Positions 1 through 10,230 of a DNA stretch of 64,000 nucleotides are shown in pieces. The DNA is from Sciurus carolinensis (Eukaryota; Chordata; Mammalia; Rodentia; Sciuridae). The DNA lies in assembly GCF_902686445.1 (NCBI RefSeq), contig NC_062215.1:29782750-29846749 (forward strand), in the 5' to 3' direction. Every line of letters starts with the position of its first letter. The first letter of the stretch is position 1. A model generated the notes under the pieces. The model saw only the letters and a list, made by a program, of their open reading frames with translations, did no database searches and had not been told where the DNA came from. A program made the translations under genes and the position numbers.

Positions 1-1070
1 ATCCAACTTAGTCACATTCTGACAAAAGTCAGAAATTCAGATTATTCATAAAATCTTTGCTTTTTTAAGTGTCAGTGACTAGTCCATATTAAAAAAAAAC
101 GAGTGAGTTAACATTGTAAGCTCAACAAAATTGATTTATTGCTTACATCTACCAGTTTACAACCTCTGAAGTAGTCCTTAACACCCATGACTTTTAGTTA
201 ATAGGTGAGTTTTTTGGAGTCTCAGTTTCTTATTTTGGAAAAGGTTGACTGTCAACAACCCCAAAAGACCAACAAAATAAAACCTGCTCATTAAGCAAAG
301 CCCCTACTTTCTGGGTCACTTATAACAGACTTGAGGAGAAAACAAAATTATTCAGAACTCCCCTTGAATAACTAGAGTTTCAGTCCTAGGCCTTTGGTTT
401 ACCCTCAATAAAGGAAGCAAAATTAGTCCTACTAAGGTCTAAGAAGAGGAAAGGCAAAAGCAAGATATAAGATTTTGGGTGAGAAAGGGATCTGTTTCAA
501 GGTGGGGCTTTCACTGTTGGGGGGGCCTGGCTGATATTAAACAAATGTGTGACTTAATAGTTTAGGATTGGCAAACACAGTAAGGGGAGGCTTTGGATGT
601 AAGTTTTGAAGAGTAAACCATTTTTTTAATGAGCACAGTAGAAGGACCTATGTTCCCCAAGAGAGCAAATATCCTCTAATAAGAGCTGGTTGACTTGTCT
701 ATTATTTAGATAAATGAAATTTGCAGTAAGTTCCTCAAACAAACAATATATTTATTTTTACATCATCTCTTTAGGTAAGATATTCCTAGAATAGTAAAAT
801 TGTATTAATACTGTTAGCTCTACAATTGCAGAGGGTTCCAGTTCTCAGATCCCCTCTTGTCCCTCATTAGAGAAGACACCAGGAAGAATGAGAATATGAT
901 TAATGCAGAATGTCATTGCTTTGTGAGGTGTCATGATTGCATGTGAAGTTTTAGGGGATGGCCATTTTCAACTTCTAGGAAGGATGAAGTTTTCCTGTTC
1001 TCATTTGATGGGACAGTGGTCAGAGGACAGCAGTTATATATCAGCACTAAAGATTATGAAATATCTATGG
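1..1070. other. no recognised gene; contains duplicated segment copy A
   Basis: AT-rich sequence with stops in all frames and no SINE, LINE or LTR that I recognise. The only structure seen is one copy of an 86-bp segment (302-387) that recurs at 1645-1729. It could hold an old repeat too diverged to name by eye. Confidence 0.4.
302..387. repeat. local direct duplication, copy A
   Basis: About 86 bp beginning CCCTACTTTCTGGGTCACTT and ending GTTTCAGTCCT. It matches 1645-1729 in the same orientation with roughly ten substitutions and one 1-bp gap, 1343 bp apart. The flanks on both sides differ. Either a local duplication or two pieces of an unrecognised dispersed repeat. Read on the minus strand, copy B lies at the end of an open stretch encoding ISDPESRELLRAMVQQ and so on, but I do not recognise that protein. 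Confidence 0.75.
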
Positions 1071-1218
1071 AGACAGAAATTATTACCGTATATACATGTA
1101 TGATTATGCTACTGGTGTGATTCAGCGCCATGTACAGCCATATGAATGAGAAGTTATGCTCCACTTGCGTACAGTGTGTCAAAATGCATTCTAGTGTCAT
1201 GTATAACCAAGTAGAACA
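1071..1218 (+). mobile_element. L1 3' UTR fragment
   Basis: The sequence from ATTATTACCGTATATACATG through the tract ending GTATAACCAAGTAGAAC aligns by eye with the 3' UTR of the L1 at 61060-61215. Both share the phrases CATGTACA, GAATGAGAAGTT, GTGTCAAAATG and CATGTATAACTAA-like. Only the last ~150 bp of the element is present, a strongly 5'-truncated insertion. No poly-A tail or clear target duplication survives, so it is fairly old. Confidence 0.75.
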
Positions 1219-1644
1219 ACAACAAAAGGACTATGAAAGATCAGAGAGTTGAGCACAGCACAAAAATACTGTAAGAATGATCATAATCAGAGTTTGTATA
1301 TACTGTAGTTCTCTGCGAAAGAGCCAAGAATGTCCAAAGCACAAAGTCATACAAGAACACAGACCCAAAGTTATTAATTGCATCACATAATTTGTGATTT
1401 CTTCACTGCTTGCTTTTAGGGTCATTTCTAAAAAGTTAAAGATCCCAGAGAGGTCTGAAGGGAGCATAGCATTCTTCCTTTAAAATTGCATGTTTGCCCA
1501 AAAAAGGCCAAATTACAACCAGAGGGATTATGCTCTAAACTACTATCTGTTCAATTTCATGGACCACTCTGGGAAAGAGTTCTGCCATCTTGGTGGCTTT
1601 ATCTTGTTCCCCAGCTACTTGTTGAACCATGGCACGTAGAAGTT

Positions 1645-1729
1645 CCCTACTTTCTGGGTCACTTATAACAAACTTAAGAAGAAAGCAAAGTTATTCAGAA
1701 TTCCCTTGAATAACTGGAGTTTCAGTCCT
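1645..1729. repeat. local direct duplication, copy B
   Basis: Second copy of the segment at 302-387, same orientation, 85 bp. Its left neighbour (1486-1640) is not found next to copy A, so the duplicated unit is only this short block. The 2A-like motif lies about 115 bp downstream of this copy and has no counterpart downstream of copy A. Confidence 0.75.
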
Positions 1730-1826
1730 CAAATAATCAAGACACAGAATTTTATTTTGTTTGGCTTTTCCTTTTCTTTTTGAATTAAAACATGTAATTA
1801 TCTCTTCTTTAACCAAGTGAAACTGA

Positions 1827-1901
1827 TGGATCAAAATGAAGCGTGGTGATGTGGAGGAGAATCCTGGGCCAGGCTTTCAGTTGACTGAGGTAACCAATTG
1901 A
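1827..1901 (+). other. short frame with complete 2A-type motif (GDVEENPGP)
   Basis: Between stops at 1824-1826 and 1899-1901, this frame reads W-I-K-M-K-R, then G-D-V-E-E-N-P-G-P (1845-1871), then nine codons before TGA. The core matches every fixed position of the ribosome-skipping 2A signature D-[V/I]-E-x-N-P-G-P. In real 2A peptides about 10-20 residues upstream also matter, and here the upstream stop allows only six residues before the glycine. No translated host protein is evident, so activity is not implied. It may be a relic of an element that used 2A, or a coincidence. Confidence 0.4.
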
Positions 1902-2548
1902 TTTCTTATTTTCAGGTTGCAACCAGTTGACTATTGGGCTACAATCAAATGCCAGTCATCTAAGGTTAGCTAATGATCTGTTTCCCATCCAAATTTGTCT
2001 ACAAATAAATAGACATTCCACAGTGTGACTTTTTCAGCCAATCACTGAGCTTTCCTTGCTCAGTTTGGCAATAAGTATTGCATCTCTCTCTTGCAGCTTC
2101 CCCTTTGAAATATGTGAGAATCCAGGACTTTCTCTTATATTTTCCTTTCAGATACCATCCAAGTGGAGAGAAGCTGGAGAGTGCAATCAGTCCCCTATTA
2201 TCCTTACTTTCTGTCCCTTCAACATGTCTTTTGCTGAAAGGTGTTTCTGTTGATGTGTATCTACAAGTTATCCCACACTTCCTCAGGCTATAAGTGGTTA
2301 TGCCTAGTTTGGGCTCCAAGTTACTTCAGTATTTTATCTCTGAGCAGGGCCACTGGTCATCTGCTAACTGGGTCATCTCAGGGATGTTAGCCTTATCTCC
2401 TTGCTGTGCCAGGAACAGCCTTTCTCTTTGAGCCTCTAACCTAGAGGTCAATCATGGTCTGATCTCTTTTGCTGAAGAAAGTATTTGTATTGGGTGAGAT
2501 GTCATTTCCTGCTAGAATTCACAACAATCCAATTCCATCAGAGACTCT

Positions 2549-3430
2549 CAAAGACATTTGTCAAAAGAAGAAATATGAATGGTCAACAGATACATGAAAA
2601 AAACATTCAACCTCTTTAGCAATTAGAGAAATAAAAATTAAAACTACACTGAGAATTCATCTCACTCCAGTCAGAATGGCAATTATCAAAAATACAAGTA
2701 ACAATAAATGTTGACGAGATTTGTTGAGGGAAAAGGTACACTCATATGTTGCTGGTGGGACTGCAAATTGGTGCAGTCACTATAGAAAACAATATCAAAA
2801 TTCCTCAAAAAGTTTGAAATGGAACCACCATTTGACCCAGCTGTTCCACTCCTCAGTATACATTCAAAGGATTTAAAATCAGCATACTACAGTGACACAG
2901 CTACATCAATGTTTATAGCAGTACAATCCACAATAGATAAGCTATGGAACCAATCTAGGTGCCCTTTAACACATGAATGGATAAAGAAAATGTTGTATGT
3001 AATCAAAATGATTATATTCTTAATCAGTCATTAAGAAGAATGACTTTAAGACATTTGCTGGTAAATGAATAGATCGGGAGACTATCATGCTAAGTGAAAT
3101 AAGCCAATCCCAAAAAGCCAAAGGTTGAACGTTCTCTCTGATATCTGGAAGCTAACCCACTATAATAAGGAGGGGAGAGAATAGAAATTCAGTGGATTGG
3201 ACAATGGGGAATGAAGGGAAGGGAGGTGGGCAGGAAAAGGAAAGACAGCGTAATGAATGTCACATAATTTTCCTATGTACATATATGGATACACCACAGT
3301 GAATCTCACCATCATGTACATCCATAAGAATGGGGTCCCCTAATTAGAATATGATATATTACATGCTTGTGTAAGTATACCAAAATGGATTCTACTGTTA
3401 TGTATAACTAAAAAGAACCAATAAAAATAT
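2549..3430 (+). mobile_element. 5'-truncated L1: ORF2 C-terminal end and 3' UTR
   Basis: Starts in the ORF2p region just before the RYMKK-like segment and runs through MEPPFDPAVPLLS (2819 onward), the conserved ORF2p C-terminal block, to a 3' UTR ending near GTATAACTAAAAAGAACC. The frame is interrupted by frameshifts; only a 71-codon stretch stays open. Compared with the intact copy at 58070-59800 it is noticeably diverged and lacks a clean poly-A tail, so it is a dead mid-age copy. Confidence 0.9.
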
Positions 3431-3745
3431 AGAGACTAATACTATTGTGCTTTTAACAGGATATGATTTGGGGTCTCAAGGGAGTTGGGAGTTTTGTGAC
3501 TTCTGTGGAAATGTGCTCATCTTCTTTCTGTAAGCCAATCTTCAATATGGAGCAGTGTCGTCTAAAACTAAGTCTCTACAGCCTTTTCAAAGGTCAGGTG
3601 TGCTGGCCTTAATTTGCACAACCAGAGGATCCTCTTTAGTGTTTAGGGAAGAGGCAAAGAAGGCATATTCCAAAATGAGCCCATCCCCAACTTCTGAAGC
3701 CAAGGAAGGTCCTCCAAAGTCCATTTCTTCAAGCAGAAACTACAT
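3431..3745. other. no recognised feature
   Basis: About 315 bp without a recognised repeat. The 66-codon plus-strand frame at 3555-3755 has no family motif that I can name. Confidence 0.4.
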
Positions 3746-4760
3746 TTGTTTATAGAATATTATTTTATTTGTATATTAATTTCAAAAGTAGATGGTATGC
3801 TTCACATTCTCTTTATTTCTAAACTGATTGCAATCAGTTCTCTTTGGTTTTGTCAGCTGCAAACACAGCTATTGCTTTTTTTTTCTCCCCTGCTATTAAC
3901 ACCTCATTTATTTTTCTTGTCTAATCAAATTACTTCTTTCATATCAATGTTGAAAGTGATCATGGGCATCTTTCCCTTGTTTTTAAATTTAATAGGAATG
4001 TTGCTACTGTTTTATATTTAATATGAGACTGGCACTGTTTTTAAAAGATCCATTTGTTTGTGGTACCAAATATGGAATCCAGGGTCTCATGCTTGCTGGG
4101 CAGGGCTCTACCTGGATTACACCCCCAGCATACCATGGTATTATTTCTCTGTTGTGCTTTTCATAATAGATCAATCATTAGTTTCACCACACTCACTTAT
4201 AGGTCATGCTGTATTAATCTTTTCATTTACTGCTGGATACTATGAGCTCATTTTTAAATTTAGGAGCTTTTTCATCAAGATTGGTAATTTAAATTCGAAA
4301 ATTGTATTTTTTATGTTATCTGTAACAAATATACTGTCTTCTAAAAATAAAAAGAATTTTGATGTTTATCTTATTTCTTTCTGTATCTGACCTATAAATA
4401 AGAATAATATAGCCTTTAAAGTTTTGAAAGAACCAACCAATGAAACACGTAAGGCTAGTTTTCCCATTTGTTGGTTTTTTTTTTTTTTTTTTAATTTTAA
4501 AAGACAGTTCTCGGTAACTTTTTCATTTTTTCAAGGTTATTATTATATCTTCTCTAGTCAGTTTTGATGATTTGTATTTTCTTAAAAATAATCTGTTTTT
4601 TTTTCCAGGTTTTTAATTCACTTACATAATGTTGTAAAAGGAGTTCTCTCATTTTTGTTCAATTTTCTCTGCATCTGTGAGTGGTTCACTTCTCATTCCT
4701 ATTTCTGTGAATGTCTGTTTATTCCCTTTTTTTCTTGATTAGAATGTGTTAGGATGTCTG
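3746..4760 (-). mobile_element. ancient L1 (L1M-type) ORF2 fragment, antisense
   Basis: Read on the minus strand this T-rich tract resembles the reverse-transcriptase part of old mammalian L1 ORF2. On the plus strand it shows weakened versions of the antisense L1 phrases around 3900-4010 (an ATGTTGAA...GTGGGCATC-like segment) and around 4540-4740 (fragment near TTTTGATGATTTGTATTTTC). It is heavily decayed and split by an ID SINE at 4060-4131. The class is reasonably secure, the subfamily is not. Confidence 0.55.
4060..4131 (-). mobile_element. ID-type SINE, antisense
   Basis: The reverse complement begins ATGCTGGGGGTGTAATCCAG and ends in a GGTACCAC-like tail, matching the tRNA-like ID core GCTGGGG...TAGCTCAG...GGTTC...CCCCAG in decayed form. 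Inserted inside the ancient L1 piece, so it is younger than that element. No poly-A tail or target duplication is visible. Confidence 0.65.
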
Positions 4761-4992
4761 CAGTTTACTTTGATATATTTCAACATAGATAGTAATACAT
4801 TCTGAATGCTTAAGCCTAAGTTGTACCCAAGGCAAAAAATACTAGACCTAATCATAAGTTCATGGAGTAAGACTACCATCTGTCCTTCTTGTCAGATGTA
4901 ACTGTGTTAGCTATTCATACATCAAGCTTTGGAAATTAACATAATTAATATCAGAAATGATTTTAACCAAGCAAGTTACTGATGTTTTAATC
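4761..4992. other. no recognised feature
   Basis: Short AT-rich interval between the ancient L1 fragment and the telomere-motif L1. Nothing recognised. Confidence 0.4.
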
Positions 4993-5232
4993 TGTGGAAC
5001 CAACCTAGATGTCCTTCAATGGATGAATGGATAAAGAAACTGTGGCATATATATATACAATGGAATATTACACCACCATAAATAATGATAAAATTATGGC
5101 ATTTGCAGGCAAATGGATGAAATTGGAGAATATCATGCTAAGTGAGATAAGCCAATCTCAAAAAACCAAAGGACGAATGATTTTGCTGATGAGCGGATGA
5201 TGACATAAAATGGGGGGTGGGAGGGGTTAGCA

Positions 5233-5268
5233 TTAGGGTTAGGGTTAAGTTTAGGGTTAGGGTTAGGG
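5233..5268 (+). repeat. telomere-like hexamer array inside L1 3' UTR
   Basis: Six hexamers in exact register: TTAGGG, TTAGGG, TTAAGT, TTAGGG, TTAGGG, TTAGGG. The array follows a GGGGTTAGCA lead-in and is followed by AGGGGGGCAAGAATGG. The lead-in GGGGCTAGCA also precedes the degenerate array at 59613-59642, which shows that the array was copied with the element. Confidence 0.95.
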
Positions 5269-5307
5269 AGGGGGGCAAGAATGGAGAAAGGAAGGACTGT
5301 ATAGAGG

Positions 5308-5343
5308 GAAAAGAGGGGTGGGAGGGGTGGGGGGGAAGGGGGA
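5308..5343 (+). repeat. G-rich tract of L1 3' UTR, G-quadruplex-forming pattern
   Basis: Runs of three or more G separated by one or two bases (GGGGTGGGAGGGGTGGGG pattern) satisfy the usual four-run G-quadruplex pattern. The same tract is present at 37778-37808 and 59688-59729. A G-rich polypurine tract is a known feature of mammalian L1 3' UTRs. Folding has not been tested. Confidence 0.7.
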
Positions 5344-5466
5344 AAAATGGCAGAATGAATCAAACAACATTGCCCTGTGTAAATTCATGATTACACGAAT
5401 GGTATGTCTTGACTCCATGTACAGAGAATCAAAATGTATCCCATTTGTTTACAATTAAAAAAAAAA

Positions 5467-5984
5467 CAGTCATAGTGGGTTCTTACTAGCGACATGGGTT
5501 ACATTCAGTACACATAGAGTAGTTAGAACATACTGATGTTGCCCTCTATGACAAAACATTTTCAAAGATGTCCATCACTAATTTCTTTCCTCCTTCCATT
5601 ACATGCTGCTCCCTTCATTAAGGGGCAGAGTTACATCTCATTTCCTCAAGTCTGAATTGGTTCTGTAAACATACTATGAGAATGTAATGAGGGTGATATT
5701 TTGGTTTTCAGAATCCAAATCTTAAGAGAACTAGAAACTTCTCCTTTTCTTTTCAAGTCCAGAAACCACGCTGTGAGAAGCTCAAGTCTCATGAAATGAC
5801 CGCATGGGAGAGAAAGAAGGCACCTGTGTTAAAGTCAGAGCTGAATTTCCAAACAAGGACCAACACCAACTTCCAGCTCCATGAGTGAACATCCTGGGTA
5901 TTCTAAGTTGGTGGGGAAAAAAACAACACATCTCATAAATAGTTTCCTCAATAGAATTCATAGCAAAAATTATGGAAGCCAGAA
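5467..5984. other. no recognised feature
   Basis: About 520 bp with no recognised repeat; it contains part of a 90-codon minus-strand frame (5782-6054) with no recognisable motif. Confidence 0.4.
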
Positions 5985-7262
5985 CAGAGTAGGGTGACAT
6001 TTTTAAGGAGTTAACAACAACGAAACTGTCCTCCAAGAATTCTGTACACTGCAAAATTATCTATAAAGGACAAAGGGGAAATGAAGACATCCCTGGATAC
6101 CAACACTGAGGGAGTTGGCCAGTAGTGGCACTGCTGTACAAGAAACGTTGAAGAGTCCTTTGGGCTGAAACGAAAGAACGCTACTAAGTAGCTCAAAGTC
6201 ACACAAAATAATAAAGAACTCCAGTAAAGGTAAATTCACAGATTAACATAAAGGCAATATTTTTAAAATTTGGTTATAACTCCTCTTTTTCCTTCTTACA
6301 TTATTTATAAGACATACACACAACAATTTTGATGTCTATGCTAATGCATATATCATATATAAAACCATAATTTGTGACAATAACAGAATAAAGGGGTAAG
6401 AATTTAAACAGCAGAATTTTCATGCACCATTAAAGCTATCAATTTACAACATATTGCTATATATTTAGAATATTAAATATAATTCCCATGGTGACCATTA
6501 AGAAAACATTTTTAAATATATTCAAAGAAAAAAAGAGGTGACTCAGATTGGTACACTACAAAGAATCTATTCAGCATGAAAGAAGGTAATTATGGGAAGA
6601 TTGAGGGACAAAAGGCAGTGTGACATACTGAAAATAAATATCAAAAATGACAGCAGTGCTTCCTTGTCAATAACTACTTTAAATGTAAATGGAGTAATCT
6701 TTACAATCAAAAGTTAGAGACTAACAGAATAAAAACCATGATCCTACTGATTGTCAATAAAGGACTCATTTCAGATACAGTGACCTGAATGGGTTGACAG
6801 TAAAAGGATAGAAAAAATAAATTCCATTTGAAATGTAATTAGAGAATTGGAATGGCTTTAGTCATATACAAAACAGACGTTAAGCAAACTTCTAGAAGAA
6901 AAAAACACGTTATATTGATAAATGAATCAATCGTTCAAGATAATATAACATGTTTATGAGCACAAGCACCAAACAAGAAAGTTCTAAAATAGATGAAGAA
7001 AACACTGTCAGAATTGAGGGAGAACTAGAGTCCTACATTAGCAGTTGGAGACTTCGGTACTGCTCTTTCAATGGGTAGAATGTTTAGACAAGCTCAGCAA
7101 GGAAGTACAAACCAAGAACTTGAGCACTATAAACCAAGTAGACTTGAAAGACCCAGGTAACTCCGTTCGATATCAGCAGAATACACATTCTTCTCAAATG
7201 CACATGAAACTTCATCAAATTTACAGTGGAAAATGTTCGAAATGTTCTGTCCCAGCTTTCTA
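5985..7262 (+). mobile_element. ancient L1M fragment: inter-ORF region and start of ORF2 (endonuclease part)
   Basis: The segment near 6010-6060 (CAAGAATTCTGTACACTGCA) is the old-L1 phrase lying at the end of ORF1, and the same phrase occurs in the full-length L1 near 25445. It continues into the ORF2 start: TTTAAATGTAAATGGAGTAA (6680s) corresponds to the L-N-V-N-G endonuclease motif, and GCAGAATACACATTCTTCTC (7176-7195) to a later endonuclease block. Many stops and frameshifts. This is one of the oldest L1 pieces here. Confidence 0.75.
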
Positions 7263-7360
7263 GAAAAAAAATGTTTTTAATTAAATGTTGATTTTCATGA
7301 CAATTATAGCCTATGTCTTGTCATTAATAACTAATAATGCTGTTTTAAAAGCCAGTTTTG

Positions 7361-8528
7361 AGGATTCTCCACACTGCTTTCCAGAGTGACTGCACCAATT
7401 TGCAACTCCACCAGCTAAGTAAAAGTGTGACTTTTTCCCCATATCACACCAACATCTATTATTGTGTTCTTGATAAATAGTCATTCCAATTGGAGTAAGA
7501 TGAAATCTTTGAGTTGTTTTAATTTGCATTTTTCTAATTACTAGAGATGCTGAATACTTTTTTCATATATTTATTAATTGCCTGTATATCTTTTTCTATA
7601 AAGTGTCTGTCCAGTTCCTTGGTCCATTTATTGATCGGGTTCTTTATATTTTTGGTGTAAAGTTTTGTCAGTTCTTTATAAATTTTGGAAATAAGTGCTC
7701 TATCTGAAGTGTGTGTGGAAAAGATTTTCTCCCACTCTGTAGGCTCTCTCTTCACATTGTTGATTGTTTCCTGTGCTGAGACAAACCTTTTAGTTTGAGT
7801 CCAACTCATTTATTGATTTTTGCTTTGATTTCTTGTGCTTTGGGAGTTTTGTTAAGGAAGTCTGATCCTAAGCCAACATGATGAAGATTCAGGTCTACTT
7901 TGTCTTCTGTTTGGTGCAGGGTCTCTGGTCTAATTTCTAAATCCTTGATCCATTTTGAGTTGAGTTTTGTGCAGGGTGGGAGATAAAGGTTTAATTTCAT
8001 TTTACTGCTAATGGATTTCCAGCTTTCCTAGCACCATTGGTTGAACAAGATAACTTTTCTCCATTGTATGTTTTTGGCTCCTTTGTCTAGTATGAGTTAA
8101 CTGCATTTATGTGAGTTTGTCTCTGTGTCTTCTATTCTGTACATTGATCTGCCTATTTTGGTGCCAATACCATGTCATTTTTGTTACTATTGCTCTGTAG
8201 TATAGTTTAAGGTCTTGTATTGTGATACCTCCTGCTTCACTATTCCTGTTCAGGATTGTTTTGGCTATTCAAGGTCTCTGTTCTTCCAGACAAAGTTCAT
8301 GACTGCTTTCTCTGTTTCTATGAGGAATAACATTAAGATTTTAATTGGAATTGCATTGAATCTGTATAATGCCTTTGGTAGAATGGTCATTTTGACAATA
8401 TTAATTCTGCCTATCTAACAACATGGGAGATCTTTCCATCTTCTAAGGTTTTCTTCAATTTATTTCTTTAGTGTTCTGTAGTTTTCATTGTAGAGGTCTT
8501 TCATCTCTTTTGTTAGATTGATTCCAAA
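7361..8528 (-). mobile_element. L1 ORF2 segment in inverted orientation (5' part of a 5'-inverted L1)
   Basis: The minus strand reads ORF2 from the region preceding RTLKKEI-like codons to the KAVWRFL region: pieces such as [25 protein letters not shown] and KELTKLYTKNIKNPINKWTKELDRHF (7534-7800) are clearly the ORF2p C-terminal half. It ends at the left where GAGGATTCTCCACACTGCTT corresponds to just upstream of the LGM-PPF block. The next segment (8530 onward) resumes the same element on the plus strand from exactly that point, which is the signature of twin-priming inversion. Confidence 0.85.
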
Positions 8529-8529
8529 A

Positions 8530-9120
8530 CCTCAGAAAACTTGGAATGGACCCACCTTTCAACCCAGTTTTCCCACTCCTCGGTTTATACCCAAAGGACT
8601 TAAAATTAACATATTACAGTGACGAAACTACATTAATGTTTATAGCAGCTCAATTCACAATAGCTAGATTGTGGAACCAAACTAGATGCCCTTCAACAAA
8701 TGAATGGATAAAGAAACTGTGGTATATATACACAATGGAATATTATTCAGCCATAAAGAAGAATAATATTATGCATTTGCAGATAAATGAATGGAATTAG
8801 AGAATATCATGCTAAGTGAAATAAGCCAATCCCAAAACACCAAAGGCTGAATATTTTCCCTGATAAGTGGATGATGATATATAATGGGGGTGGGGAGTGA
8901 GAGAAGAATGGAGGAACTTTAGATTACACAGAGGAAAATGAGAGGGAGGGGGGTATGAAAAATGGTGGAATGAGACAGACATCAATACCCTATATACATG
9001 TATGATCACATGAATGGTGTGAATTTACATCATGTACAACCATAGAAACGAAATGATGTACCCCATTTGTGTACAATGAATCAAAATGCAGTCTGTATAA
9101 AACTAAATAAAATAAAATAA
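8530..9120 (+). mobile_element. L1 ORF2 C-terminal end and 3' UTR (3' part of the 5'-inverted L1)
   Basis: Begins CCTCAGAAAACTTGGAATGG, runs through [20 protein letters not shown] (8546 onward, 84 codons open) to the MEYYSAIKK motif, then a 3' UTR ending in an AATAAAATAAAATAAAA tail. The 3' UTR lacks TTAGGG hexamers. A 14-bp candidate target duplication with one mismatch, AAAAGCCAGTTTTG at 7347-7360 and AAAAGCTAGTTTTG at 9146-9159, brackets both segments. The left copy partly overlaps L1 homology, so this pairing is tentative. Confidence 0.88.
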
Positions 9121-9159
9121 AAAGGCGTTGACTCTCAAAAAAAGAAAAAGCTAGTTTTG

Positions 9160-9600
9160 TATCAAAATAATCAAATTGCCTAAGGTCAGTTTGTGACAAA
9201 GTAGAAAATAATTTCCCTCTGCAAGCAGCCAGCTCATATATTTAGTTCTCAGTTTGTATTTATTTGGTTTTCCATCCTAATAGTTTCGATTTTTATTTCC
9301 TCTATTTCTATTACCTCTATTTTCCTTAAGTTTTTACAATCTTTTTTCCAACTTAGATTTAGTTCAATACTTAATCCACTATTTTTATATTTTACTTAGT
9401 AATACAAGTGTCTAAGAAATCATTTTTGGCATAATTTTAATAATATCAAGTAAATTGTGGTCTTTATGTTTTTATTATTTTTACTTTTTAGACAATGGTA
9501 ATTCCTATTAACTATTACTTGAGAATAAGTTAACTTTGTGTATCTTCAATTTCCAACTGGAAATTGAATTCCAATTTTACTGATGCTAACGTGGCAAGCT
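9160..9600 (-). mobile_element. possible ancient L1 fragment, antisense
   Basis: T-rich sequence with weak similarity on the minus strand to old L1 ORF2 (the stretch around 9390-9430 resembles the segment near the reverse transcriptase). Too decayed for a firm call; plain AT-rich unique sequence is the alternative. Confidence 0.25.
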
Positions 9601-9845
9601 CCGAGTGCCTGTGTGCACACTTGGCATTGATCTATTTAATATTGCTGTTGTGAATAGGTGGCAGAGCACACCGGTCTTTGTCTTCTTGACCCTCGCTTCT
9701 CCACAAAGATACGCAGGTACATATGAATTTAGTGGCTATTTCAGTTTGTTTGACAGTAAATGAATAGATTTATAATCCAAAAAGGAGAAAATGAAAAACA
9801 TGTGCTAGACATGGTTATTATAATTATTCTGAGAAAAACACAAAA
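9601..9845. other. no recognised feature
   Basis: Short interval with a locally higher GC content around 9600-9720. Nothing recognised. Confidence 0.35.
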
Positions 9846-9849
9846 ATAG

Positions 9850-10012
9850 ATTCAGCTCAGTGGTGCACACCTGTGATTCCGATTCAGAAAACTGAAGCAG
9901 GAGATTCTAAAGTTTGAGGCCAGCCTGGACAACTTAGGCAAAATAAAAATAAAAAGGGTTTGGGATGTAGCTCAGTCATAGAACACCCTTGGGTTCAATT
10001 CCCAGAAAAGGG
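9850..10012 (+). mobile_element. B1-dID composite SINE
   Basis: B1 head with the GGTGCACACCTGTGATTCC and GAGGCCAGCCTGGACAAC phrases, an A-rich joint, then an ID-like tail GGGATGTAGCTCAGTCATAG ... GGGTTCAATTCCCAG with recognisable pol III A and B box remnants. This B1 plus ID fusion is the main clue for a squirrel-like or dormouse-like genome. Confidence 0.88.
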
Positions 10013-10230
10013 GGCAAAAACAGAAACATAAAACCCCTCTACAGTGCCTTCTCATGGACATTCTCAACTCCTCATCTCATTATAAGGTCCAACCAAATCC
10101 TCTCTTCTCACCTCTACACAATCCCCAAACCCAACAGAGGCTGACTCCTGAGAAGTTCAAAGCCAAAGGGGTCACTGGAAATGCAAATCTTTTCATATCC
10201 TACCCCCCCACACTTAAAATTTTTGTATGT

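Larger units (their letters stand above)
1219..2548. other. no recognised gene; holds duplication copy B and a 2A-like motif
   Basis: No repeat family is recognised. The short reading frames here (60-106 codons) show no family motif and overlap each other in opposite directions. Two local features are listed separately: the duplicated segment at 1645-1729 and the 2A-like frame at 1827-1901. Confidence 0.4.
4993..5466 (+). mobile_element. 5'-truncated young-type L1 with TTAGGG-like hexamers in the 3' UTR
   Basis: Starts TGTGGAACCAACCTAGATG, in the last ~60 codons of ORF2, and ends in a short poly-A. It keeps the C-terminal phrase around MEYYSA and the [13 protein letters not shown] segment with little change, so it belongs with the younger copies. 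The 3' UTR carries six TTAGGG-type hexamers (5233-5268) followed by a G-rich tract (5308-5343). The copy at 58070-59800 has the same arrangement. No convincing target duplication was found. Confidence 0.92.

Noticed and set aside
5233..5268. A true interstitial telomere from chromosome fusion or repair by telomerase
   Set aside because: The hexamers lie inside an L1 3' UTR and occur at the same position in a second L1 copy, so they were inherited with the element.
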